Assembly (NCBI GenBank): GCA_964514485.1
Contig: CAZEWG010000010.1
Span: 1-64,000 of the forward strand
Reading direction: 5' to 3'
DNA length: 64,000 nt
Source: JAEZAA01 sp964514485
GTDB taxonomy: Bacteria > Pseudomonadota > Gammaproteobacteria > Pseudomonadales > Oleiphilaceae
Shown here: positions 17,439-25,352 of the stretch, in pieces
Position numbering within the stretch: position 1 is the first letter of the stretch
Layout of the letters: each line of letters opens with the position of its first letter
Made by a program: the position numbers and the translations under genes
The notes under the pieces: generated by a model
Databases searched by the model: none
What the model was told of the DNA's origin: nothing
What the model saw: only the letters and a program-made list of their open reading frames with translations

Positions 17439-18551
17439 ATGCGCCTTGCTTCAGCCCCACGGATCCAGAATCGGATCGGGAGCGTCTTGTTCCTGGAGCA
17501 ATTCTGGCAGAGAAACGGATTTATCCAGACCTACGGAGATTTCCTGTTATCGGAGATCGATCCTCTGCTGTCTCTTCGCAAGCTGCAGGCGCGGGTAGTC
17601 GCCATCCGGCAGGAAACCGCGGATGCCAAGACCTATGTGTTCAAACCATCCCGCCGCTGGCAGGGATTTCAGGCCGGCATGCATTTACAGATTAGGGTCG
17701 AAGCCGAAGGCGTCTCCCTGAGCCGTTATTATTCGGTGTCCTCGTCGGTACAGCAGTTCCTGCAAGACGGCACCTTCTCCATTACCGTCAAGCGGATTCC
17801 CCAGGGCCGGATGTCCAATTGGCTGTTTGATCAGTTGCAGCCGGAGGACATCGTCCAAATCGGGCAGGCCGGCGGTGAGTTCACCCTGGAGCAGGCCTCC
17901 TCCGACAAGGTGCTGTTCCTGGCCGCGGGCAGCGGCATCACCCCCATGATGTCGATGCTGAGCACGCATTTGCCCCGGGCTCCAGAGAAGGATTTTCAGC
18001 TGCTGTATTACTGCTGCAATCCGAGCGAGGTGATTTTCGCCCAAGCCCTGCAAGCCCTGGCGGATCAGTACCCCAACTTCAAGCTGGCGGTGGTGCATAC
18101 CGACACTGATGGCCTGATCAATGGGGATCAGTTGACGAGTCGGTGCGCGGATGTGGCGACGCGGGAAGTGTTCCTGTGTGGCCCGGCCGGATTTATGCAA
18201 GTTGCCCGAGAACTGCTGGAAGGCCAGGGCGTTGAGGCGGCACGCATCCATCAGGAAAGTTTTGGGGTGCGCTTGGAGGTCAACGCCGACCAGGCCGGTG
18301 CCCAGGTACTGTTCAGCAAGGCCGGCGTAGAGGCCAAGGCAGATGGTGGGCAGACCATTCTAATGCTGGCCGAGTCGGCGGGGCTCAAGCCCAAATATGG
18401 TTGCCGTACCGGCATCTGTCACGAGTGCAAATGCGTCAAGAAGTCTGGCGCGGTGCGTAACCTGCTCACCGGACAGATTTCAACGGCAGAAAATGAAGCA
18501 ATCCAATCCTGTATTTCGGTCCCACAAGGTAAAGTGGAGGTAGCACTCTAA
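17439..18551 (+). CDS. desC: Ferredoxin--NADP reductase-type electron donor of the acyl desaturase (DesC-like)
   Basis: This 370-residue flavoprotein passes electrons from NAD(P)H through FAD and a 2Fe-2S cluster to the desaturase. The FAD site RYYSVSS, the nicotinamide site LAAGSGITPMMSML and VFLCGPAGFM are of the ferredoxin reductase type. The C-terminal plant-type ferredoxin domain has the cysteine pattern CRTGICHECKC plus a final Cys in IQSCISVPQG. The ATG at 17439 has AGAGG eight bases upstream; an upstream GTG at 17409 falls inside the operator and is unlikely. Its stop overlaps the desB start (TAATG), so both are made together. Confidence 0.92.
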   Translation: MRLASAPRIQNRIGSVLFLEQFWQRNGFIQTYGDFLLSEIDPLLSLRKLQARVVAIRQETADAKTYVFKPSRRWQGFQAGMHLQIRVEAEGVSLSRYYSVSSSVQQFLQDGTFSITVKRIPQGRMSNWLFDQLQPEDIVQIGQAGGEFTLEQASSDKVLFLAAGSGITPMMSMLSTHLPRAPEKDFQLLYYCCNPSEVIFAQALQALADQYPNFKLAVVHTDTDGLINGDQLTSRCADVATREVFLCGPAGFMQVARELLEGQGVEAARIHQESFGVRLEVNADQAGAQVLFSKAGVEAKADGGQTILMLAESAGLKPKYGCRTGICHECKCVKKSGAVRNLLTGQISTAENEAIQSCISVPQGKVEVAL

Positions 18552-19714
18552 TGACGATGCGCTGGAGTTTCAAAGGAACCAAACCCGAAGGTCGTCCTGT
18601 CGCCACCGGCGAAGAACTGGCAGGGCCGAATGACCACAAAGCACAGCGTAAGCTGAGCCCCGCCGAGCTGGAGGCGTTGGGGCAGGAGCTGGAGGCGCTG
18701 CGTCAGGAAGTGGTCGCAGATCTGGGGCAGCGGGACGCGGACTATATCCGCGATATTATCCGCAAGCAGCGTTGGGCGGAGATTGGCGGTCGGACCCTGA
18801 TCCACTTCAGCCTCAACCCCATTACCTGGGCCGTTGGGGTGGGGATGCTGACCACCGCCAAGATCCTGGAAAACATGGAGATTGGCCACAACGTGATGCA
18901 CGGCCAGTACGACTGGATGAATGATCCGGACCTGCACTCCCAGACCTATGAGTGGGATAACGTCTGCGATGGTGATTCCTGGCGTAAAACCCATAACTAC
19001 GAGCATCACACCTATACCAACATCATCGGTAAGGACCGGGATTACGGCTACGCCATCCTGCGGCTCTCCGACGATACGCCCTGGCGGCCCCGTTACCTGT
19101 TCCAGTTCGGTTACTTCATCGCCCTGAGCCTGCTGTTCGAGTGGGGCGTGGGAATCCACGAGCTGGAGGTGGAGAAGCTGGAAAACAAGGAAGTCACCTG
19201 GCGTGAAAAGCTGCCCTTCATCAAGAACTATGCCCGCAAGATCTCCAAGCAGGTGGTGAAGGATTATGTGGTGTTTCCCGCGCTGGCCGGCCCCTTCGCG
19301 CCCAAGGTCCTGGTGGGCAATGCGTTGGCGAACATCGGGCGCAGTGTATGGGCTTCATCGGTGATCTTTTGTGGCCACTTCACCGAGCAGGCGCAGACCT
19401 TCACCGAGGAAGAGTGTGAGAACGAGACCCGCGGCCACTGGTATTATCGGCAGTTGCTGGGTTCCAGTAACTTCACCGGCGGTCGCTGGATGCACATTAT
19501 GAGCGGGCATCTGAGTTATCAGATTGAGCACCATCTGTACCCGGACATTCCGTCCCACCGTTACGCGGAAATGTCGCCCCGCGTCGAGGCCATCTGTAAG
19601 AAGTATGGTCTGCACTACAACACCGGTACCTTCGGTGAGCAGTTCTCGACCGTGGTCAAGCGTATCCTGCGCTATTCCCTGCCGCCCAAGATCGAGGCGA
19701 TGATTCCGGCATAA
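18551..19714 (+). CDS. desB: Membrane acyl-CoA delta-9 desaturase (DesB-like)
   Basis: This 387-residue di-iron desaturase introduces a double bond into saturated acyl chains and so adjusts membrane fluidity aerobically. The three histidine boxes are present: HNVMH (113-117), HNYEHH (148-153) and QIEHH (324-328). Hydrophobic segments lie between them, for example around residues 85-105 and 185-200. It is coupled to the reductase gene by a one-base overlap and would be repressed by the divergent DesT-type regulator. The order desT - desC - desB is the Pseudomonas arrangement, which supports the assignment over other fatty acid hydroxylases or desaturases. Confidence 0.92.
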   Translation: MTMRWSFKGTKPEGRPVATGEELAGPNDHKAQRKLSPAELEALGQELEALRQEVVADLGQRDADYIRDIIRKQRWAEIGGRTLIHFSLNPITWAVGVGMLTTAKILENMEIGHNVMHGQYDWMNDPDLHSQTYEWDNVCDGDSWRKTHNYEHHTYTNIIGKDRDYGYAILRLSDDTPWRPRYLFQFGYFIALSLLFEWGVGIHELEVEKLENKEVTWREKLPFIKNYARKISKQVVKDYVVFPALAGPFAPKVLVGNALANIGRSVWASSVIFCGHFTEQAQTFTEEECENETRGHWYYRQLLGSSNFTGGRWMHIMSGHLSYQIEHHLYPDIPSHRYAEMSPRVEAICKKYGLHYNTGTFGEQFSTVVKRILRYSLPPKIEAMIPA

Positions 19715-19722
19715 TTGCGGGG

Positions 19723-19746
19723 AGCCTTGAGCGGTAAAGGCTGTTT
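19723..19746 (+). terminator. Weak terminator-like hairpin after desB
   Basis: AGCCTT (19723-19728) pairs with AAGGCT (19737-19742) across an eight-base loop, followed by GTTTTC. It is placed correctly, eight bases after the desB stop, but the T run is short. Confidence 0.4.
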
Positions 19747-19935
19747 TCGAAACTGAATGCATGATGTGCCATCATCAGGGGTTCAGGTTCGAGACAGCCT
19801 TTATTTGTTTCGCTATCTTTATGCGTGACCAGTATCAGCATAATAAAAACTCTGACTGACTCGGCATTGTCCTGACTCTGCAGAACCTGATTGCAGCAGA
19901 AAAGGTGGAGTTGCTTTTTGAAGGAGAGAATAACA

Positions 19936-21168
19936 ATGGCTCAGGGCCAGAAACGTACCACCGGCGAAACCAAAGAATCCAAGAGCAAGACCACTGCCAA
20001 GGCAGGCGCGGCGACGAAAGCCAAGAGCAGTACGACTAAAGCCTCCGGCAAGGCCAGCACGGCAGCGCCGAAAGCCAAGGCTACGAAACCCACGGCAGCC
20101 AAGTCTGGCAAGACCACCAAGGCGGCCGCCGCAGCGGGAGCCGTCAGCAAAGCTGAAGCCAAGCCCCTGGCCACGACCTTGTTAGAACTGCATCTGCAGC
20201 ATGAGTTACAGCGCCTTCAGGGCGAGCGGCTGGTGCAGGAGATTGAAACCGAAGTGGCGGCCTTCCTGAAGACGCTGCAGACGGTGACCCTGAACGACTG
20301 GGTCACCCCGGAGCAGGTGATGGAGGTGATCCAGCGGAATGTGGTGGATCTCAAGATCGCCGGCGGTGTCACGGAACTGGCCGGTGAGATGGCCAGCAAG
20401 GTTTACAACTCCAAGGCCCATCGCGACGCCCGCCTGAACGACATCATGACGGCCAGGCAGTTTGAGGAGTTCGTGGAGAAGTTGCTGAGCCTCAAGTCCC
20501 ACCGTCAGCGGGTGGTCAGCCAGTTGTTGGGGCATCCGGTCTATGCCGAGCTGGTCTCCAAAATTCTCTATCAGGGGATTGTGCAGTACCTGTCCAAGAG
20601 CAATCTGATTGGCAGCAACATTCCCGGAGTGTCGGCCGTGTTCAAGTTTGGCCGGAAAATGGTGGACAAGGCCGCCCCCGACTTGGAGGCCAATCTGGAA
20701 GCCAGTCTGCTCAGTTTTATCGGCAAGAACATGGCGTTTTTTATCCGCCAGAGTGAGGTCTTCCTCAATGAAACCCTGTCGGATCAGGCCCTGAAGGGCA
20801 CCATCATGGACTTCTGGGATGCCATTGAAAACAAGCAGATGAAGGACTTCCAGAAGGGAATCGACACCCTGGACCTGAGCGAGTTCGTCGTGCTGGGCTA
20901 TGAGTTCTGGCTGAAGTACCGCAAGACCAAGCACTTCCGCAATTGCTGCCAGACGGTGGTGACGGGCTTCTTCAAGAAATATGGCGGTCAGCCGCTGTCC
21001 GTGCTGCTGGAAGAGATGGGTGTCAGTGATGCCATGGTGCTGACCGAGGCCAAGGCTTTCGCGCCCCGGGTTGCCGAAGTGCTGCATCGCAACGGTTACC
21101 TGGAAGCGCGGCTGCGGGCACGTCTGGAAAGCTTCTATTATTCAGAGGCGGTCCAGAATCAGCTCTGA
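19936..21168 (+). CDS. Hypothetical protein with Ala/Lys-rich histone-H1-like N-terminal tail
   Basis: The protein has 410 residues from the ATG at 19936, chosen for its AAGGAGA site nine bases upstream. The first 75 residues are an unstructured Ala/Lys/Thr/Ser tail (runs such as KAKSSTTKASGKAS and KAKATKPTAAK), similar in composition to histone H1, AlgP-type or phasin tails. The remaining 335 residues are predicted to be mostly helical, with FGRKMVDKAAPDLEANLEASLLSFIGKNMAFFIRQSEVFLNE-like segments; I do not recognise a family. No signal peptide or clear membrane helix is seen. The tail suggests binding to DNA, RNA or another polyanion. It is a single-gene unit after desB. Confidence 0.75.
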   Translation: MAQGQKRTTGETKESKSKTTAKAGAATKAKSSTTKASGKASTAAPKAKATKPTAAKSGKTTKAAAAAGAVSKAEAKPLATTLLELHLQHELQRLQGERLVQEIETEVAAFLKTLQTVTLNDWVTPEQVMEVIQRNVVDLKIAGGVTELAGEMASKVYNSKAHRDARLNDIMTARQFEEFVEKLLSLKSHRQRVVSQLLGHPVYAELVSKILYQGIVQYLSKSNLIGSNIPGVSAVFKFGRKMVDKAAPDLEANLEASLLSFIGKNMAFFIRQSEVFLNETLSDQALKGTIMDFWDAIENKQMKDFQKGIDTLDLSEFVVLGYEFWLKYRKTKHFRNCCQTVVTGFFKKYGGQPLSVLLEEMGVSDAMVLTEAKAFAPRVAEVLHRNGYLEARLRARLESFYYSEAVQNQL

Positions 21169-21189
21169 GCCGCTTCCTCTCTCTCCGTC

Positions 21190-21214
21190 CCCTTCGCCCC
21201 CATAGGGCGAAGGG
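21190..21214. terminator. Perfect hairpin between convergent genes
   Basis: CCCTTCGCCC (21190-21199) and GGGCGAAGGG (21205-21214) form a 10-bp stem with a five-base loop. It lies midway between the convergent ends at 21168 and 21223. There is no T run on either side. Confidence 0.5.
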
Positions 21215-21222
21215 CGATACCC

Positions 21223-21990
21223 TCAACTGATCTTCTTCGCCCGCTTCAAATACTTGGTCAGCGGGTAACCCAGCAGGTCATTCAGCGCCTTGCCCCGTAG
21301 CAGGGCTTCCTTCTCGTTCAAAATCAGCGCGCTCTTACTCGCCGTCAGGATGCGGTTACCGCTGCTGACGGTACAGATCCGGATATTGCTGAAGTGCTCG
21401 GCGATAAACTCCAAGGCCTCCGGCGTGCACTCATTACGGTGACTGTAGTTGAGGGCGATCCAGCCGGAGTCATTCAGCAGCCGGTGACAGTGGTGGATAA
21501 AACGGAGCTGGGCCTGTTGGGCATCCATGCCGTCGGCATGGTACATGTCGCACAGCACGAAGTCGGTGCCGGCTGCCGGGGCCTGCGCCAGATACAGGCC
21601 GGCATCATTGATCTGGATGTTGACACGCTCGTCGTGGGGAATCCGAAACAACTGGCGGGCAATGTTGACAATTTTCGGGCGTAACTCCACCACTTGGAAA
21701 TGGGTTTCAGGAAAACCATGGTGCAGGCAATGGAGCAGCGAGCCGCCACCCAGACCCAGCAGGGTGACATGGCGGGGCTGGTGGTACATCAGGGGCGTCA
21801 GCATCGCCCGGGTATATTCATGCATCAAGCGATGGGGCAGGGCCTTGTGCTGACAGCTTTGTTCGTGAATGGAATCGAAGCTGAGGTAAAGCTTGTTGCC
21901 GTCGTCGAAGACGCGAATGGCGCCGTATTCATCGTGGGCGCGATGGATTTCCTTGCCCCAGTTGGAGGTAAAAGAAAAGCCGATCGGCAT
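21223..21990 (-). CDS. Spermidine-synthase-like methyltransferase-fold protein
   Basis: This 255-residue protein has the spermidine synthase / SAM-methyltransferase fold: HVTLLGLGGGSLLHCL is the cofactor loop, QVVELRPKIVNIARQLF follows with the acidic residue, and DFVLCDMYHADG is the later strand. The typical aminopropyltransferase residues are only partly kept, so polyamine synthesis is uncertain. Stand-alone proteins like this are common in gammaproteobacteria and usually called spermidine synthase-like. The ATG at 21990 has a GGAG site and begins MPIGFSF; a longer form from 22047 would add 19 residues without support. Confidence 0.8.
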   Translation of the reverse strand: MPIGFSFTSNWGKEIHRAHDEYGAIRVFDDGNKLYLSFDSIHEQSCQHKALPHRLMHEYTRAMLTPLMYHQPRHVTLLGLGGGSLLHCLHHGFPETHFQVVELRPKIVNIARQLFRIPHDERVNIQINDAGLYLAQAPAAGTDFVLCDMYHADGMDAQQAQLRFIHHCHRLLNDSGWIALNYSHRNECTPEALEFIAEHFSNIRICTVSSGNRILTASKSALILNEKEALLRGKALNDLLGYPLTKYLKRAKKIS

Positions 21991-22244
21991 GATTGATCTC
22001 CAAAATAAAAGGGAATGATCGGCAGACCAAGAAGCCGATAGCCCCATTGTACGCGTGGCGGCCGATGGGGGACAGGGCAGGCGTGTTGTGGGGCCGGAGG
22101 CGGCGCTTAGTGCTTGAATTTTAGAGTATTTGCTCGAAATTAAATGTGCGAAAACGGGGGCTGGGTACTCGTTTTTCCAAGCTATCTTTGAGAGAATTTT
22201 TGCTTAAGTTCTAGACGCCAAAAATTTTCACTGGGCAACACTGT

Positions 22245-22268
22245 TCGTCACTTATTCGTAAGTGACGA
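22245..22268 (+). promoter_or_regulatory. Perfect 10-bp hairpin with TTCG loop in leader of acyl-reductase-like gene
   Basis: TCGTCACTTA (22245-22254) pairs perfectly with TAAGTGACGA (22259-22268) around a TTCG tetraloop. It lies about 110 bases before the start codon at 22377, in an AT-rich stretch (22090-22290). A second possible partner for CTTATTC lies at 22279-22285 (GAATAAG), which would give a competing fold. It may be a leader RNA structure or a protein operator; no known riboswitch is recognised. Confidence 0.5.
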
Positions 22269-22297
22269 CTTACTAAAAGAATAAGCCCGCCTCAAGA

Positions 22298-22322
22298 TGA
22301 CGTCATGATCGGGTGACCGATC
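22298..22322 (+). promoter_or_regulatory. TGACGTCA palindrome and adjoining GTGA-loop hairpin
   Basis: The 8-bp palindrome TGACGTCA (22298-22305) is followed directly by GATCGG-GTGA-CCGATC (22307-22322), a 6-bp stem with a GNRA-type loop. It lies 55 bases before the start codon of the acyl-reductase-like gene. Confidence 0.4.
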
Positions 22323-22376
22323 GCCGACGCCAGGGAAAGACGCAAGATGTATCAGGACGGAAATTCGGAGAACATA

Positions 22377-24443
22377 ATGAAAACGGTTGTTAGCATCAGC
22401 CTGGGGCCAGAAAGCCTGGACTACGACTTCGAGACGGAGTTTCTCGGGCAAAAGTTCCGGGTCATCCGGATCGGCACCAATCAGGATGAAGCCAAGGCGG
22501 AGGCCTTGATCAAGCAATGGGAGTCGCGAGCTGATGCGATTGGTTTGGGAATGGTACGTGACCACTACAATGTGGGTTCCCATCGCTTTATCCAGGAAAG
22601 TACCAAGCGCCTGGAAGATCTGGTAACCACGATCCCCATCACCACGGGGGCTCGCCTGCGGGGCATCCTGCACGACTGGGCGATTCGCGATGCCCAGGAA
22701 GAGCTCGGCAATTTCTTCAATAACTCCAAGATCTTCTTTTTCAGTGGCATGGGCAACTACCGGGCCGCCTCCGTGTTGTCGGAGTGGACCGATAACCTGG
22801 TGTTTGCCGACCCGGTCCTGCAAATGGGCCTGCCGAAAATGATCACCTCCCGCAAGGCACTGGAGCTCTACGCCACGGGCGCTCACTACCTGCTCAAGTG
22901 GAAGCCGCCCCATGTCCTGCAGCCTTCTGTGGCACCGGTCAAGGAGTGGAACCATTTCATTCTGCGTAAGGCGATTCAGAAAGCCGACGTGGTGGTGGGC
23001 CGTTATGACGAGATCGAGCAGTTCTCTCTGGAAGAGCTGGCGGGCAAGACCCTGCTGACTTCCATGGTGACAGACGAACGCCTGGAAGTACTGCGGGATA
23101 AAGGCGTGCACATGGTGGTGGACTGCACGCCCAAGATCTTCGACATGACCGTGGCCATCAACGTGATTGAGGCCATGGTGCTGGCGGTCACGGGCAAGAA
23201 GGCCCATGAGCTGACCCATGACGACTACCTGGAAATTATCACCAGTCTCAATATTGAGCCGCGTATTATTTTTCCCTCCGGCTTTAAGCGTAAAAGCCGG
23301 TTTGCCTTTGTGATTCACCCCCTGTCCCAGCAGTATCTGCGTAACTCCAAGCCGATTGATCTGGTGGCGCGGGTTGCTCCCCAGCCGGTGATGAACGCGG
23401 TGGAGAAGATCATTGCCTATTCCCCGCCCCTGATTTACAGCAAGGTGACGGGTATCCAATCCCCCACTGGCGCGGAAGCGGAAGGCTGGTTGATCACCGT
23501 GGGTGGCACACCCAAGGAAATGATGGCCCACAGCCCGGAATTTACTTATCGCCGGTTGTTGGCGGCGGCGAATATGGCCAAGCGTCTGGGTGCGCAGATC
23601 ATGGGCCTGGGCGCCTTTACCAAAGTGGTGGGCGACTCCGGTGCGACCGTGGCCAAGCGGGCGCCCCTGCCAATCACCACCGGCAACAGCTACAGCGCCT
23701 CCGGTGCGTTGTGGGCGGCTCACGATGCCCTGAAGCGGCTGGGACTGGTGCATATCGGCCCGGACAACAAGGTGGCCGGTAAGGCGATGGTGGTCGGTGC
23801 CACCGGGGCGATTGGCTCGGTGTGCGCGCGGCTGCTGGCCAAGGCCTTCGACGAGGTGTATCTGGTGGCCCGGGAGACGTCCAAGCTGCTGGCGTTGAAG
23901 GAGTCCATCCAGAAAGAGACACCAGGTGCCAAGATTTATGTTTCGGCCAACTCCGATAAAGATCTGCACAAGATGGACATGGTGGTGACGGCCACCTCCG
24001 GGGCTGGCAAGAAAATTCTTGATATCACCAAGGTGAAGCCCGGCTGTGTGATTACCGACGTGGCCCGGCCGCTGGATATTCCCGCCTCTGACGTGGCCAA
24101 GCGTCCGGATGTGATGGTGATCGAGTCCGGTGAGATCGAGCTGCCCGGTGATGTGAAAATGCGCAACATCGGTCTGCCGCCCAAGGTGGCCTATGCCTGC
24201 TTGGCGGAAACCATCGTACTGGCTCTGGAAGGACGCTTCGAGAACTTTACCGTGGGCCGTAACATCGAATGGGAAAAGGTGCGGGAGATCTACAAGCTGG
24301 GTCTCAAGCACGGCATGAAGCTGGCGGCGATTTCCGGTGTCAATGGCGTCTTTACCGACGAAGATATTGCCCGGGTGCGCAAGCTGGCGCTGGAAAAACG
24401 GACACGGACGGTGACTCGCCTGAAAGCGGCGAATCAAGACTAA
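22377..24443 (+). CDS. Acyl-[ACP]/CoA reductase-like protein with extra N-terminal domain
   Basis: The protein has 688 residues from the ATG at 22377 (GGAG seven bases upstream). Residues about 308-688 follow cyanobacterial acyl-ACP reductase from end to end. FAFVIHPLS opens the domain, GLGAFTKVVG and PITTGNSYSA follow, then the cofactor loop VVGATGAIGS (472-481), and Cys608 in AYACLAETIVLALEG, matching the cysteine that forms the acyl-enzyme there. That enzyme reduces acyl-ACP or acyl-CoA to fatty aldehyde. Residues 1-305 are a separate domain, possibly also nucleotide-binding-like, that I do not recognise. No aldehyde-deformylating oxygenase is in the window, so a fatty alcohol, wax or signalling product is more likely than an alkane. 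Substrate and activity are inferred. Confidence 0.7.
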   Translation: MKTVVSISLGPESLDYDFETEFLGQKFRVIRIGTNQDEAKAEALIKQWESRADAIGLGMVRDHYNVGSHRFIQESTKRLEDLVTTIPITTGARLRGILHDWAIRDAQEELGNFFNNSKIFFFSGMGNYRAASVLSEWTDNLVFADPVLQMGLPKMITSRKALELYATGAHYLLKWKPPHVLQPSVAPVKEWNHFILRKAIQKADVVVGRYDEIEQFSLEELAGKTLLTSMVTDERLEVLRDKGVHMVVDCTPKIFDMTVAINVIEAMVLAVTGKKAHELTHDDYLEIITSLNIEPRIIFPSGFKRKSRFAFVIHPLSQQYLRNSKPIDLVARVAPQPVMNAVEKIIAYSPPLIYSKVTGIQSPTGAEAEGWLITVGGTPKEMMAHSPEFTYRRLLAAANMAKRLGAQIMGLGAFTKVVGDSGATVAKRAPLPITTGNSYSASGALWAAHDALKRLGLVHIGPDNKVAGKAMVVGATGAIGSVCARLLAKAFDEVYLVARETSKLLALKESIQKETPGAKIYVSANSDKDLHKMDMVVTATSGAGKKILDITKVKPGCVITDVARPLDIPASDVAKRPDVMVIESGEIELPGDVKMRNIGLPPKVAYACLAETIVLALEGRFENFTVGRNIEWEKVREIYKLGLKHGMKLAAISGVNGVFTDEDIARVRKLALEKRTRTVTRLKAANQD

Positions 24444-24460
24444 ATCACCAGCCCTCCTGG

Positions 24461-24490
24461 AAAAGGCCGCAATCGCGGCCTTTTTCTTTT
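24461..24490 (+). terminator. Rho-independent terminator
   Basis: GGCCGC (24465-24470) pairs with GCGGCC (24475-24480) across AATC, flanked by AAAA upstream and TTTTTCTTTT downstream. It follows the acyl-reductase-like gene by about 20 bases and also faces the convergent NarJ-like gene, where the A run could serve the opposite strand. Confidence 0.9.
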
Positions 24491-24511
24491 GGGGCTCCTT
24501 GCATGGCGCGG

Positions 24512-25102
24512 CTAGAGCAGGCGCCGGCCATCCACCCGTAAACAGGGTTTGCGTTTAAAAAAATTGGTTGCCGGCTTGAGAGGCGCCGAGTAGGCGGTGC
24601 GGTAGGTGTCAGGAATCAGTTCCACCAGCGCATGACACACCGCGGCATAATCACTACTGATACTGTCGAGCTTGTAGGCCAGTTTCAGCAGGTTGGGCTG
24701 GAGCTCGCATAACAGGCCATAGGCGTCGATTTCGTCCATCTGCCCCAAGGCCTCGCAGATCAGCGGCAGATAATCGGGCAGTTCGTAATCGTTCAGCTCC
24801 AGGTCTGACTGGCGATAGAGGTCATTCAGTACCAGTCGGGCATCGGTGCGTTCCTGGGTATCTTGCTGGTTCTGTTCAAACAGGTAGAGCGAGAACCGGG
24901 TATAAAAACAATATTTATAATGCTTCTGCGCTGGCACCAGATCAGCTCTGGAGAGTCTCCGGCACAGATTATCCAGAGTCCGCCGTCGCTTTGCAGACAG
25001 GTGGGTGTCTTCTGCCAGTCGTTTGCGGAGCGGTGCCATAGCATCACGCAGCTGTTCCGAAGGTCTTAGCAGCAGTCGCCCAAGAGCACAGTAGGTTTGC
25101 AT
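24512..25102 (-). CDS. NarJ/TorD-type chaperone-like protein without a nitrate reductase partner
   Basis: The central part (FSLYLFEQNQQDTQERTDA, then LVLNDLYRQSDLELNDYELPDYLPLICEAL) closely follows the NarJ pattern SLLLFEHVHGESRDRG and LNSRELPDHLPLYLEYL. NarJ inserts molybdenum cofactor into nitrate reductase. The 196-residue length is close to the family. Residues before 60 and the basic C-terminus (FFKRKPCLRVDGRRLL) are less typical. No narG, narH or narI is in the window, so it either serves a distant operon or has a different client. The ATG at 25102 lacks a strong ribosome site. Family placement is firm; the function is inferred. Confidence 0.7.
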   Translation of the reverse strand: MQTYCALGRLLLRPSEQLRDAMAPLRKRLAEDTHLSAKRRRTLDNLCRRLSRADLVPAQKHYKYCFYTRFSLYLFEQNQQDTQERTDARLVLNDLYRQSDLELNDYELPDYLPLICEALGQMDEIDAYGLLCELQPNLLKLAYKLDSISSDYAAVCHALVELIPDTYRTAYSAPLKPATNFFKRKPCLRVDGRRLL

Positions 25103-25352
25103 GGAGTCATCTCCTCAGGGCAAAGCATCAACTCGCGTTGGTGGTTGTGCTATCACACCCCGGCTGGGCGGGAAGATCCGGGACAAGCTGTGGCACTACA
25201 GCAGCACAGTTGAGAACAATATACAGTTGCTGATCCGTCCAAAAAAAGACGCCTGCGGCCTCTACGACTATCACCGGCCTTCCTCACTGGTTACAATTTC
25301 GCCGCGCCCAGCCCTGGTTTTACGTTCCAGGCCGCTATTTGGAGTCAGATTG

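Noticed and set aside
22248..24437. A 729-codon open frame on the minus strand opposite the acyl-reductase-like gene
   Set aside because: Its composition (many His, Gly, Arg, Gln) is the mirror of a GC-rich coding strand, it shows no family motif, and the plus-strand protein has clear conserved motifs.
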